Counted from the first letter of the stretch, positions 28,587 to 36,869 are shown. The stretch is DNA of 64,000 nucleotides from Lysobacter sp. 5GHs7-4 (GCF_021284765.1 NZ_CP089924.1:2188001-2252000), one strand, 5' to 3'. Numbers and translations: made by a program. The notes: a model not told the origin generated them from the sequence alone.

Positions 28587-29046
28587 AAACCGGAGTCAGA
28601 GTGCACTTCCCAGGTCCTTTTCCCCGACTACTACACCTTGCATGACCGCCCGATCTTTGCCGGTCCGGCGCGGCGCTGAAGTTGGTCTTCGATCATGATG
28701 CGGAAGCGATCGGTGCCGAGCGCATGTTGGCGTTGCAGTTGTAAGCGGATGAGTTGCAACTCTTCCGGATCGAGCGTTGCCTCGACAAGGCCGCGATGGG
28801 CCTGTGCGCGACGTTCGGCGTCGGCGTCCAGCGCAAGGTAAACCGGATGCGGTGTGAGCAATGGGTCGCGTCGGCCCAGCGCGTTCGCGTGGTAACTGGA
28901 CCAACGGTACTCGCAGGGTGTGACCACAAAGCCCGCGCGCTCGGGGTTAAGGCCAATGTAGCGACAGCAGCGCAGCAGGTAGCCGACAGTTTCCACAGGG
29001 CAGGCTTTGTAGCGACCTTCCGATAGCGCCACTCTGACCCCGGTTT
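28587..29046. mobile_element. REP-associated transposase element with terminal inverted repeats
   Basis: AAACCGGAGTCAGAGTG (28587-28603) and its near-perfect reverse complement CACTCTGACCCCGGTTT (29030-29046) flank a decayed transposase frame. This type of end, with GTCAGAGTG, is typical of elements carrying REP-associated tyrosine (Y1/IS200-like) transposases in Xanthomonadaceae and other proteobacteria. Confidence 0.7.
28631..29029 (-). pseudogene. REP-associated tyrosine transposase, N-terminally truncated
   Basis: The frame encodes the C-terminal half of a RAYT-type Y1 transposase: EGRYKACPVETVGYLLRCCR, YIGLNPERAGFV, YRWSSYHANALG, LTPHPVYLAL and the RFRIMIEDQLQRR tail. The N-terminal part with the HUH metal site and catalytic Tyr is missing; homology starts abruptly near 29020, next to the right inverted repeat. 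The element is therefore dead by itself. RAYTs normally mobilise REP repeats in the genome. Downstream on the plus strand lies the remnant of an XAC0095-like gene. Confidence 0.72.
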
Positions 29047-29063
29047 CCGACCCCGATTTCCAC

Positions 29064-29114
29064 CACCTGGAGCGCATCGCGGACGCGGCTACCCCGTCAA
29101 CGGAGTAGGGCGGC
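29064..29114 (+). pseudogene. Remnant of a second XAC0095-like gene (3' end)
   Basis: About 50 bases (CCTGGAGCGCATCGCGGACG onwards, through GGAGTAGGGCGGC) match the 3' end and stop codon of the XAC0095-like gene at about 21925-21975 with a few mismatches. The rest of that gene is absent; the sequence switches to transposase-element DNA at the left. It indicates that a duplicate gene was destroyed or used as an insertion site. Confidence 0.7.
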
Positions 29115-29158
29115 AAGGAAAGGCGGCCGACGCGCAGCCGGCCGTCAGGTGTGTTGTA

Positions 29159-29836
29159 TCAGGCCGGATCGCCCTGCGGCGACGGTGCGCGTCGCGCCCA
29201 ACGCGTGGCGGCCGTCCCTAGCTCGTACACCAACAACGGCAGCGCCCAACTCAGCCACAGCAGCGTTGGAATCAACACCGCCGGATTCGCCAACGCCATC
29301 ACACCGGGCACCTGCAACGCCAACCGAAACGCCACCGGCGCCAAGGTGACGATGTAGTTACGGATCATCCACCGCCGATGCACCTGCGTGCGGCCTTGCC
29401 GAATCGCGGTATAGCCCTTCAACGCAGTCACCAGCCATGCCAGCGCGGTAGCCGCAAAAGCAATCTGGAATGCCCGCCCACCGAGCGACGTAACAATCAA
29501 CCCAGCAGCCCCAGTACAAGCCACCAGCATCGCGCACAGGTACACGCGGCCGGTCCACTGGTGCAGGCGCGGATACGCAATGCGCAAGCGCCCGACGAAC
29601 TGCATCGGCCCCAGCAGCGCGGTCACCGCGCCGCCGCCCACGTGCGTCCACAGCCACGCCCGCCGCGTCCAGAACATGCCGTAGGCTGCCGCGTCCTGCG
29701 GGGCGTACTTCCAGTACGTGGTCCACAGAAAGTGCAGCATCGCGGCCACCGCCAGACCCCACGCCAGCGCCCACAGGCCGCGCTGCGGCCAAGCCGGGTG
29801 CGCGGTGGAAACTTCGGTGTGGCGGTAGCGAGCCAT
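29159..29836 (-). CDS. DUF2306 family membrane protein
   Basis: The 225-residue protein has about six or seven membrane helices (ALAWGLAVAAMLHFLW, AVTALLGPMQFV, YLCAMLVACTGAAGLIV, and others). The pattern of a LGPMQF helix, RLHQWTGRVYL, and HRRWMIRNY is characteristic of DUF2306 integral membrane proteins. Their function is unknown; some lie near haem or cytochrome genes. The ATG at 29836 has a GAGG upstream. A frame extending to 29998 is rejected because the added residues are unlike a membrane-protein start. Confidence 0.8.
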   Translation of the reverse strand: MARYRHTEVSTAHPAWPQRGLWALAWGLAVAAMLHFLWTTYWKYAPQDAAAYGMFWTRRAWLWTHVGGGAVTALLGPMQFVGRLRIAYPRLHQWTGRVYLCAMLVACTGAAGLIVTSLGGRAFQIAFAATALAWLVTALKGYTAIRQGRTQVHRRWMIRNYIVTLAPVAFRLALQVPGVMALANPAVLIPTLLWLSWALPLLVYELGTAATRWARRAPSPQGDPA

Positions 29837-30213
29837 GGCGTGCCTCGGTGGATTGCGGCGGCGGTAGGGTGCCAAGCTGATCTTAGCCCGCAGCCTTATC
29901 GACCCGGACGCAATCGGCGCGGTACCCGGCCGCCTTTGCGCCACGCCGTGCATCGGGCGTGGCTGAGCCGAGCGAGATAGGTGTGCGCCGCGTGCCATAT
30001 CGGCGCGTTACAGCGCGCTACAGACGCGAACGGATCGGCGCGCAATGCCCAGCGCCATGTCCGCTTTTGGGCCGGGTTGTGGATGTACCCAATGAGCGCA
30101 TCGCATACGCAGGGGCCGCCGGCTAAGGGGACGCGCGTGGCGGGTCACGCAATGCGCTCACGGCGATGTTGAGGCGTTCCCGTCATCGTTGCAGCTCTGG
30201 AAAGGGAATTCGT
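29837..30213. other. Intergenic interval between divergent genes
   Basis: About 375 bases between the DUF2306 gene and the lipoprotein gene. I see no repeat, RNA or reading frame that I would defend. Confidence 0.5.
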
Positions 30214-30876
30214 ATGAACAGGGTATGTGCCAGTGCAGTGCTGGGGATGTGCCTGATGGGCAGCGGTTGCGCCACCTATTTCTCGCAACGGCCGCCGATC
30301 TTGGAGGACAAGCTGGGTATCGCGGGCAAGGAAATGATCGGAACCTTGGCCACCTCATCCGACTATCGCGTTATCTACGTGCGCCTGGACGATACGGCGA
30401 AACTATGCGCCGAGTCGTCGCCCGACACGGCGCAACAGATATCGTCGGCGGTCGCGGCTGCGGCGCGGGGCAAGGTGCTGGGCTCGGACGAATCCGCCGC
30501 AGAGTTTGGAAAGAACTTCGCACTGGTCGCCAAGCAGATCTTCGTCCGGTCGCAAGGGGTGCAGCTGTACCGCGACGGTGCGTTCGCCTTGTGCAACATG
30601 CACGTCAACGGACAGATCACCGGGAGTGAATACGTCGGCGAGATGCGGGATCTAAGACTCACCGCCCAGCAACTCATCCAGGCCGAGATCGACAAGGGAT
30701 TGAGCTACTCCTACGACGATCCGACCTGGCCCACGACGGTCAATCCGCTCCCTGGCCCGGCAAAGGCAGCGGACGCGAAGGTGCCCGATGCGAAGGCAAC
30801 GGACAGCAAGGCTGGGGCGCCCAGGCCCAGCGATCCGAAGGCGCCGGATCCGAAGGACGGCGCGCAGAAGGATTGA
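30214..30876 (+). CDS. Hypothetical lipoprotein with PDAK/PDPK tail
   Basis: The ATG at 30214 has AAAGGGA upstream. The 220-residue protein starts with a lipoprotein signal ending MGSGCATYF. The middle is helical and unrecognised (SSDYRVIYVRLDDTAKLCAESSPD, QQISSAVAAAARG). The last 40 residues are a low-complexity Pro/Asp/Ala/Lys tail with repeats like DAKVPDAKATDSKAG and PSDPKAPDPKDG. It is probably anchored to a membrane facing the periplasm. No neighbour hints at its role. Confidence 0.75.
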   Translation: MNRVCASAVLGMCLMGSGCATYFSQRPPILEDKLGIAGKEMIGTLATSSDYRVIYVRLDDTAKLCAESSPDTAQQISSAVAAAARGKVLGSDESAAEFGKNFALVAKQIFVRSQGVQLYRDGAFALCNMHVNGQITGSEYVGEMRDLRLTAQQLIQAEIDKGLSYSYDDPTWPTTVNPLPGPAKAADAKVPDAKATDSKAGAPRPSDPKAPDPKDGAQKD

Positions 30877-31300
30877 TGCGAAATACTTGCATCCAACTGC
30901 ATGTGCGAAGGGCGGTCAGCGGCCGCCCTATTCTCGCGAATAGCGCGTTTGAATTGGCATCTAAGGTCGCGCCCGTATTAGCGAAGGCTGCGCGGCTATT
31001 CCGGAAAGCACGGCGCGCCTTCGCGAACACGTCGGAGGCTTAGGCGAATCCCGTCATCGCCTTCACGAATGCATCGCCGGCCTGCCGGAGGCGTCGCTGT
31101 CTCCCGCGAAGGCACATACGTTATTCCGGAAGGTACTCAAGCGATTCGCGAGGGCCCGGCCATCCTGGCGGAATGTCCTTTTTGCTCATTCGATGCGCAT
31201 CATCGCACGACGCTGCGCAGCACCGAAACGGCGATGCGGCCCCAGCGCGGCCTAAACCATGTACGCTCCTGATCAATGGAGTCTTGGCAAGGAGCGCTGA
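30877..31300. other. Gene-free interval holding repeat array B
   Basis: The 424 bases hold a shorter and more decayed array related to the one at 22952-23287. No gene is supported here. Confidence 0.6.
30978..31186. repeat. 21-bp palindrome-core repeat array B (about 10 units)
   Basis: Units with TTCGCGAA- or TTCCGGAA-like cores start at 30978, 30999, 31020, 31041, 31062, 31083, about 31103, 31124, 31145 and 31166. Spacing is 21 bases with a one-base slip near 31103. The last unit runs into GGAATGTCCTTTTTGCTCAT, the same T-rich end as in array A. In this copy the phase corresponding to the open frame of array A contains a TAG (31041), so a coding role is unlikely. Degenerate units may extend left to about 30930. 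Confidence 0.85.
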
Positions 31301-31867
31301 GTGGAGCAGTTCGACGAAGTCTCGGTAATTATCGGCAGCGAGTACATGACCCTCTATCACCTCGGCTACCTGTCCGAGGATATCGGTAAGGCGCTGGTGC
31401 TGGCCCAGGCCGCGCACGAGTCGGATCTCACAACGAACGGACCCGTATCCAGGTTCGACCCGTTGGATTCGCTGGAAATGTTCCGTAATGACCCTAGATT
31501 CGTCGAGCATATGGGGCTGCTCCGGATCGAGCGCGTGCGCCCGGGGTCCATCGAAATCGTCATCGCCGCCGCTTCGCTGCTGGCGGCGGTCGTGGTGCCC
31601 GTCTTATTGCAGCGTGTGCAACAACGCGGCGCCCAAGGCGTCACCTTCGAGGTGCGCAGCAGTCACCCTATGGTGGCCGTCATGTTGGAGCGATACCGCA
31701 ATGGGGAGTACGGCCAATGGCCCGAAAGCTTGCAAGTGCTGTGTTCCAACTTGGAGCGTGTAGGCGTGGACATGTCCGCCCGCTCACCGAATGCGTATGT
31801 TTTGGTCAGCGTGATCGATCGTTATGCGGTGAAGATCGCCAGGATCATGCAGGTGCCCGGGCGCTAG
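31301..31867 (+). CDS. Hypothetical protein with one membrane segment
   Basis: The GTG start at 31301 has AAGGAG at 31290-31295. The 188-residue protein has a soluble N-terminal part (EEFD-like acidic start, YLSEDIGKALVLAQAAHESD), a single hydrophobic segment near residues 86-104 (IEIVIAAASLLAAVVVPVLL), then a basic C-terminal domain of about 80 residues. I do not recognise the family. It lies at the head of a run of small unknown genes. Confidence 0.65.
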   Translation: MEQFDEVSVIIGSEYMTLYHLGYLSEDIGKALVLAQAAHESDLTTNGPVSRFDPLDSLEMFRNDPRFVEHMGLLRIERVRPGSIEIVIAAASLLAAVVVPVLLQRVQQRGAQGVTFEVRSSHPMVAVMLERYRNGEYGQWPESLQVLCSNLERVGVDMSARSPNAYVLVSVIDRYAVKIARIMQVPGR

Positions 31868-31923
31868 GGCCTGTACGATAGGTCCATTGGCAAGATCGGC
31901 CACCGCCGAAATGAAACAAGCCT

Positions 31924-32118
31924 ATGGAAGCTAGTTACGACTTCTCCGACGCCAAACGCGGTGCTGTCCGACCCGCTAAGGGCATGGTCTCCGTCACCCT
32001 CTTCTTGGAGGGCGACGTCCACGCCGCAACCCAGGAGGGGCTGGGCCTACAAGCCGTCATCAACCGCACGTTGCGCGCGGCGATAGCGCAGGCGGCGGCG
32101 GAGCGCGCAGGGGTTTGA
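31924..32118 (+). CDS. BrnA/CopG-like antitoxin, orphan and diverged
   Basis: The 64-residue protein begins MEASYDFSDAKRGAVRPAKG, very like the BrnA-type antitoxins that start YDFSKGKRGAV.PAKG, followed by a strand (MVSVTLFLEGDV) and two helices resembling a ribbon-helix-helix (LQAVINRTLRAAIAQ). The usual LDDDV motif reads LEGDV here. No BrnT-like toxin gene is found on either side, so it is either an orphan antitoxin or a domesticated regulator. Confidence 0.55.
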   Translation: MEASYDFSDAKRGAVRPAKGMVSVTLFLEGDVHAATQEGLGLQAVINRTLRAAIAQAAAERAGV

Positions 32119-32165
32119 GGAACGTCCCCCTCTCTGATGACGGCGGCAGCCGCTCTACTCGCTCC

Positions 32166-32666
32166 ATGGATAAGACCAACCTCGAATCTGAAGTCGCCCG
32201 CCTGGATGGGTATCTTTCCGGCCTCGCGGCGCTGAACGGCGAGATCCGCGACTACACCTCCTTTTGCTATCAGGTGCAGGTGGGCGAGGGCGCATCCATC
32301 GAACGGGCACTGCAGCTGGACTACCACTGGCTGCCCGACTTGCGCTTCTCGTCCGTAAGGCGGTTGGATAATGGCACGCGAGATTTGGAAGCCCAGCTTG
32401 GCGTTTACCTAGTGAGAAATTCGCCGGGGTCGAGTCAAAGCGAGCTGGACAATCTTCGAAGGTTCCTTGCTTTCAGAGTGCTCGACAAGCTGTCTGACAT
32501 CGTGGGCGACCTTCGTCAGTCTGAGGTCGTCGAGCTAATGGTATCGGGGGATGCGAAGAGGTCGGATTGCGTCTTCTTCTGCGTATGCGCGGACGGCTTT
32601 GCGGTAGTTTTGCAGTTCAATGACGACAGGAAGTTCGTCGCGGCAGCGGGTGGAGCTCCAATATGA
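32166..32666 (+). CDS. Hypothetical protein
   Basis: A 166-residue cytoplasmic protein (MDKTNLESEVARLDGYLSGL at the start) with a central segment RRFLAFRVLDKLSDIVGDL and a beta-rich C-terminal part. I do not recognise it. The start at 32166 is the first ATG; an upstream TTG at 32115 would overlap the antitoxin-like gene. Its stop overlaps the start of the next gene (ATGA), so they form a coupled pair. Confidence 0.6.
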   Translation: MDKTNLESEVARLDGYLSGLAALNGEIRDYTSFCYQVQVGEGASIERALQLDYHWLPDLRFSSVRRLDNGTRDLEAQLGVYLVRNSPGSSQSELDNLRRFLAFRVLDKLSDIVGDLRQSEVVELMVSGDAKRSDCVFFCVCADGFAVVLQFNDDRKFVAAAGGAPI

Positions 32667-33016
32667 AGCGTTATGCGGCAACAGCCTTACTCGCGCTCCT
32701 TGCCGGCTGTACACCCCGTCTAACGGAACAGCAGGTTGAACAGGATTTCCACCGTTTGATGATCGCGGAATACAGCGCTTTAGAGGTTAAGAAGGTGCAT
32801 CGCGTCGACTTTGGAGACGGATGGAGCGATGGGGTAGAGCTCGTTGTCCGCTTCGACGTGAAATGCCGAGTACGAGGTGCTGCCGTTGAGAGCTTAGGTC
32901 AGTGCGCTGACGGGCCGATGCGTATGGAGATGTCCTATCAGTGGAGTCCGCGGGGCAACTGGCGGGTTCTGTCCTCGGAGCTCCATGCGGATAACTCGCC
33001 GGAACGGTATCCGTAA
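32663..33016 (+). CDS. Small hypothetical lipoprotein
   Basis: The 117-residue protein has a lipoprotein signal (RYAATALLALLAGCTP). It starts within the stop codon of the preceding gene. The mature part (VEQDFHRLMIAEYSALEVKKVHRVDFGD, then a WSPRGNWRVLSSE end) looks like a compact alpha/beta domain. A cytoplasmic protein coupled to a lipoprotein is reminiscent of effector/immunity gene pairs, but nothing in either sequence proves that. Confidence 0.65.
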   Translation: MKRYAATALLALLAGCTPRLTEQQVEQDFHRLMIAEYSALEVKKVHRVDFGDGWSDGVELVVRFDVKCRVRGAAVESLGQCADGPMRMEMSYQWSPRGNWRVLSSELHADNSPERYP

Positions 33017-33116
33017 GCGGTATTCGGGGTTTGTAGCGCCCTATGACGGCAGCCCTATTCCGTATGCTATAAGCCCGATATACCTCCTCTTCGACCCCCA
33101 ATCCAGAAAGGCAGGC

Positions 33117-34217
33117 ATGGCTCGTTACAAGGACGATCGGGCGCAGCGCCCTCGGCGCCACCGCGTGTTCATCATCGGCGCGGCCTTCGTGGCTGCGCTG
33201 TCCGGCTGCCAGGGGGCGGCTCAGTCGCAACCTGCGGCCGCTGCCCCCGAGGCCCCGCGCACCGCAACCGCGCCGGTCGCGGCGCAAGCATCGCCAGCCA
33301 AGCCAGTGTCGCCGCCGCCGCTGTTCGGCAGCCGTAAGTACCGCGCCTGCGTAACGGCATCGCCTGACGATGCGGCGGCGCAGTCGCGCTGCCTGGACGA
33401 CGAGTTGGCCTACCAGCGCCGTGCGCTGGATCAGCTGTATCAGGAGCGCACCGCTGCCCTGGTCGGCGTGCAGCGCACTGTGTTGCAGGCGCAACGGACG
33501 GCATGGCTGAAAGAGAACGAGCGCCTGTGTGCGGCAGGGCAGGGCAGCGCGGCTCCGACCGGTGCCGTGGACCGCGTTTGCGAACTCCGGCGCACCATCG
33601 CACGCTTCGACGCATTGGCCGACGACGCGTCCGCGGTCCCGCAGGGCTTGGGCGTGCGCGGCACCCCCGACCTGAAAGGCAGCCTGCGCCTGCGATTGGT
33701 CGACACCACGCTATCGCTGCAGTCGGACGGCTGCAGTGGGCAGCGCGCGCTGGTGTGCACCAACGCCACCGTGCAGCTGAGCGCGCCGGCGCTGGGCGAG
33801 CAGACGTTGTCGCTGGCACAGGTGGTGTTCGCGCCGAAGATCCAGTCCGGCACTACGGCGTATAGCGGCTCGCTGGCGTCGGGCTTCGTCGAGGGCTGGC
33901 ACAGCTTCATGCTGTCGGACATCAACGCCGACGGGCACGAGGATTTGCTGGTCTGGACCGGTTTCGATGGGGCGTACGGCGATCCGTCCTACACCTATTA
34001 CCTGTACGACGCCGGCACCAAGCGCCTGGTGGAGAACCGCGCCCTGGCCGAGCTGGTGCGCGGGCATTCGCTGTCGCGCATCGCCGACGGCCGCCTCTAC
34101 GTGTGGTATCGCAGCGGGGCCTGCGAGCGCGGCGAGAAGACGATCGATGCGCGCGAGGCTGCGCCCAAGATCGCGGATCGCAAGGATTACAGTACCTGCA
34201 CTAAAGCCGGCCAGTAA
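33117..34217 (+). CDS. Putative type IV secretion immunity lipoprotein (LprI-like plus XAC2610-like domains)
   Basis: The 366-residue protein starts at ATG 33117 (AGGCAGG upstream) with a lipoprotein signal ending AALSGCQG. After a Pro/Ala linker comes a Cys-containing LprI/DUF1311-type helical domain (YRACVTASPDDAAAQSRCLDDEL to VCELRRTIARFDAL). The C-terminal half resembles XAC2610 (SFMLSDINADGHEDLLVWTG, YTYYLYDAGTKRLVENRAL), which in Xanthomonas citri binds calcium and inhibits the peptidoglycan-hydrolase effector XAC2609. The next gene encodes just such an effector, 75 bases downstream, so this protein probably protects the cell's own wall in the periplasm. Adding an LprI-type (lysozyme-inhibitor) domain is an interesting variation. 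Confidence 0.82.
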   Translation: MARYKDDRAQRPRRHRVFIIGAAFVAALSGCQGAAQSQPAAAAPEAPRTATAPVAAQASPAKPVSPPPLFGSRKYRACVTASPDDAAAQSRCLDDELAYQRRALDQLYQERTAALVGVQRTVLQAQRTAWLKENERLCAAGQGSAAPTGAVDRVCELRRTIARFDALADDASAVPQGLGVRGTPDLKGSLRLRLVDTTLSLQSDGCSGQRALVCTNATVQLSAPALGEQTLSLAQVVFAPKIQSGTTAYSGSLASGFVEGWHSFMLSDINADGHEDLLVWTGFDGAYGDPSYTYYLYDAGTKRLVENRALAELVRGHSLSRIADGRLYVWYRSGACERGEKTIDAREAAPKIADRKDYSTCTKAGQ

Positions 34218-34292
34218 CATCGGCAAGGGGGCGCGCGCCGGCGACGGAGCGCGTTCCGCCAGGAGTTCCAGAACACAAGGAGAGAACACGCC

Positions 34293-35924
34293 ATGAGCGA
34301 CGGATACGGCCCCAGCGCCGCCTCACCGATCAGCCGCGACCAGGCGGTGCGCCTGATCGTGCGCACCTGCATCGAGGAAGGCATCACCGACCAGCGCCAG
34401 ATCGCCTACGTGCTGGCCACGGCCGAGCACGAGAGCCTGAACTTCACCAAGCCCGAGGAAGACTACGGCCGCCAGCAGGCGGCGCGACTGGGCTATCAGG
34501 GCGGCGAGGAGTACTTCGGCCGCGGTTACGCGCACCTCACGCACCGCGACAACTACCAGCGCCTGGGCGAAGCCCTGGGGCGCGGCAGCGAACTGGCCGA
34601 CAACCCGGCCCTGGCCGGCGATCCGGAGACCGCGTCGCGGATCCTGGTGCGCGGCATGCGCGACGGCCTGTTCACCAACCAGCGCCTGGACCAGTTCATC
34701 GGCGGCAACAACGCCGACTACGACGGCGCGCGCGCCATCGTCAACGGCAGCGACCGCGCCGCCCACATCGCCGGGCTGGCGCGCGGCTGGGAAGGCAACG
34801 TCGCCGACCTGGTGACCTCGGTGCAGCGCGACGGCGTGGACCTGACCCCGGCGGCGCCGGCACCCGCCGCCAACGCCACCTTGCAGCGCGGCGACGCCAA
34901 CGCGCGCGCATTCGAAGCGCAGCAGTACCTGGCCGCCTTGAACGTCACCAACGCCGCCGGCCGCGCGATCTCGCCCGACGGCGATTTCGGCCCGTCCACC
35001 GAGCAGGCCGTACGCAAGTACCAGCGCACCGCCGGCATCGACCCGCAGACCGGCACCATCGACCAGGCGCTGATGGACCGCATGCGCGGCGAGGTGCTGC
35101 AAGCCGACCCGAATTTCCGCCTCAAGAGCATCACCGACCTCTACGGCCCCTTGAACGACCGCGTGCTCAACACCGGCGATCGCGGCGACCCCGTGGCCGA
35201 TGTGCAGGGGCAGCTGCGCGGCCTGGGCTACCGCGACAACGACGGCCTGTTGGACGTGACCCGCCGCTACGACGCCAACACCCAGGCGGCCGTGCGCCGC
35301 TTCCAGCGCGACGAGAACATCGAGCCGGCCAACGGCATCGCCGACGAACGCACCCGCGACGCGCTCAACGCGCGCGCCGTCGAGCGCGGCCTGCCCGAAG
35401 CCGCCGAAGCCGTGCGCCGCCGCGAGGAGGCCGCCGCGGCACAGCGGCCGCAAACCCCGACGCCCGACACGCCGGCCGTGCAGCCGCCCGCTCAACAACA
35501 AGGCGACCAGCGCCAAGGCGCACTGCAACCGACCGGCACGCAAAGCGCCTACGCGACCCTGTTCCCGCAAGTGCTCGACCAGGTCCACAGCGCCGAACGC
35601 GACCGCGGCATCCCCGCAGGCACCCACAGCCAGAACCTGGCCGGCGTGCTGACCGTCGCCAGCCTGCGCGCCGACATCAATCCGAACCGCGTCGAACTCA
35701 ACAACGACGGCTCCCGCGCCCGCGCCGTCGAAGTTAGCCGCGTCGAAGACAACCCTGCCTTCAACCGCAGCACCGAAGCCGTCGCCACCGCCGCCGCCGT
35801 CAATGTCCCGCAACGCCAAAGCGCCGAGGACGGCGAACGCGTAGTGGCGGAGCGCGAGTTGGCGCAGCGCAATGTGGCGCAGACGCAGACGCAAAATCAA
35901 AGCGCTGGGATGCGGATGGGCTAG
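34293..35924 (+). CDS. X-Tfe-type type IV secretion effector: GH19-like lysozyme with XVIPCD
   Basis: The 543-residue protein has an N-terminal lysozyme/GH19-like domain (about 8-170) with catalytic Glu candidate in LATAEHESLNF and the GRGYAHLTHRDNY motif. Two peptidoglycan-binding domains follow (about 200-270 and 295-365), then a Pro/Gln-rich linker and a C-terminal domain ending in Gln-rich sequence. In the latter, INPNRVELNNDGSRARAVEV and DNPAFNRSTEAV fit the XVIPCD, the VirD4-docking signal of Xanthomonadales bacterial-killing type IV effectors. There is no signal peptide, as expected. It would be injected into rival bacteria to cut peptidoglycan. AAGGAG precedes the ATG. The immunity gene is directly upstream. 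Confidence 0.85.
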   Translation: MSDGYGPSAASPISRDQAVRLIVRTCIEEGITDQRQIAYVLATAEHESLNFTKPEEDYGRQQAARLGYQGGEEYFGRGYAHLTHRDNYQRLGEALGRGSELADNPALAGDPETASRILVRGMRDGLFTNQRLDQFIGGNNADYDGARAIVNGSDRAAHIAGLARGWEGNVADLVTSVQRDGVDLTPAAPAPAANATLQRGDANARAFEAQQYLAALNVTNAAGRAISPDGDFGPSTEQAVRKYQRTAGIDPQTGTIDQALMDRMRGEVLQADPNFRLKSITDLYGPLNDRVLNTGDRGDPVADVQGQLRGLGYRDNDGLLDVTRRYDANTQAAVRRFQRDENIEPANGIADERTRDALNARAVERGLPEAAEAVRRREEAAAAQRPQTPTPDTPAVQPPAQQQGDQRQGALQPTGTQSAYATLFPQVLDQVHSAERDRGIPAGTHSQNLAGVLTVASLRADINPNRVELNNDGSRARAVEVSRVEDNPAFNRSTEAVATAAAVNVPQRQSAEDGERVVAERELAQRNVAQTQTQNQSAGMRMG

Positions 35925-35992
35925 CTCTGGACGCTGATGAGTTCTTCGATGCTTTTGAAGCAAGCTTTAGGCGGCTGGCGGGAAGCATTGCT

Positions 35993-36247
35993 TTGTACAA
36001 GATGCGTCCCGCGAATAATGACCTCCTGGTTTCGTTTAGTGACGAGGCGGGTTTCTTGGCGACGGTGCGTTCGGCATCCGGAGTGAATATCGCTTTGGAA
36101 GTCGGTTGGCTGTTTGAGCCCCAAAAGCCCAAGCGTCGGGAGATCGGTGATTGTTATTTGAGGTTCCAGCTTTCTAATGAGTGCGTCGACGAGCGCTTGA
36201 GTTTGTTTTTGGACGACCTTTCGCTAGGCCGCGATCCAGTTTTGTAA
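35993..36247 (+). CDS. Hypothetical protein of uncertain start
   Basis: The frame from TTG 35993 encodes 84 residues (MYKMRPANNDLLVSFSDEAG...). The same frame is open further upstream through LDADEFFDAFEASFRRLAGS to the effector's stop codon at about 35921, and the upstream residues look protein-like, but no ATG or GTG is available. It may start at CTG 35927, be expressed by coupling to the effector, or be the 3' end of a gene whose start was lost. I do not recognise it. Position suggests a link with the effector module. Confidence 0.4.
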   Translation: MYKMRPANNDLLVSFSDEAGFLATVRSASGVNIALEVGWLFEPQKPKRREIGDCYLRFQLSNECVDERLSLFLDDLSLGRDPVL

Positions 36248-36311
36248 TAGCGGCCGTCTTAGCGCGCCGATTAATGCTAGGGTGCCCGTCGGTTCTCCCT
36301 AAGGAACGGAC

Positions 36312-36788
36312 ATGAGCCCAGCCGCCAAGAAGACGTCGAAGCCCGCCGCCAAGAAGTCCGCGGCTGCCAGCCAGTCCGCCTCGGGGTTCACCGCCGAGGA
36401 AAAGGCCGCCATGAAGGAGCGGGCCCGCGAGGCCAAGGCGGAGAAGGGCAAGGCCGATGGGGAGGCCGATCTGCTGGCGAAGGTTGCCGCGATGCCGGAG
36501 CCGGACCGGGCGATGGCCACGCGCCTGCACGCCATCGTCCGCAAGAGCGCGCCGGCGTTGATCCCGAAGACCTGGTACGGCATGCCGGCCTATACGAATG
36601 GGGACGGCAAGGTGGTGTGTTTCTTCCAGGCGGCGTCGAAGTTCGGGGCGCGTTACGCGACCTTCGGCTTCAACGATGCGGCGAAGTTGGACGACGGGGC
36701 AATGTGGCCGACGGCGTTCGCGCTGAAGTCGCTGACGGCGACCGATGAGAAGAAGATTGCGACGCTGGTGAAGCAGGCCGCGGGATAA
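36312..36788 (+). CDS. DUF1801-like protein with Lys/Ala-rich N-terminus
   Basis: The 158-residue protein has a basic Ala/Lys/Pro N-terminal tail (about 1-25), a helical segment [22 protein letters not shown], and a C-terminal domain with [20 protein letters not shown] and [25 protein letters not shown]. This is a widespread bacterial protein of the DUF1801/YdhG-like group, with no firm function. The basic tail might contact nucleic acid. GGAACGG lies upstream of the ATG. Confidence 0.75.
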   Translation: MSPAAKKTSKPAAKKSAAASQSASGFTAEEKAAMKERAREAKAEKGKADGEADLLAKVAAMPEPDRAMATRLHAIVRKSAPALIPKTWYGMPAYTNGDGKVVCFFQAASKFGARYATFGFNDAAKLDDGAMWPTAFALKSLTATDEKKIATLVKQAAG

Positions 36789-36869
36789 TCCGCGGCAACG
36801 GATGCAACCGGGAACGGGGTGTCGGTATCCCTTGGCGATCGGGCCTAGCGCCCATCGCCTGGTGATGCC

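Noticed and set aside
34323..35963. 546-codon minus-strand frame opposite the type IV effector
   Set aside because: A shadow frame; the plus-strand gene has clear domains and a ribosome site.
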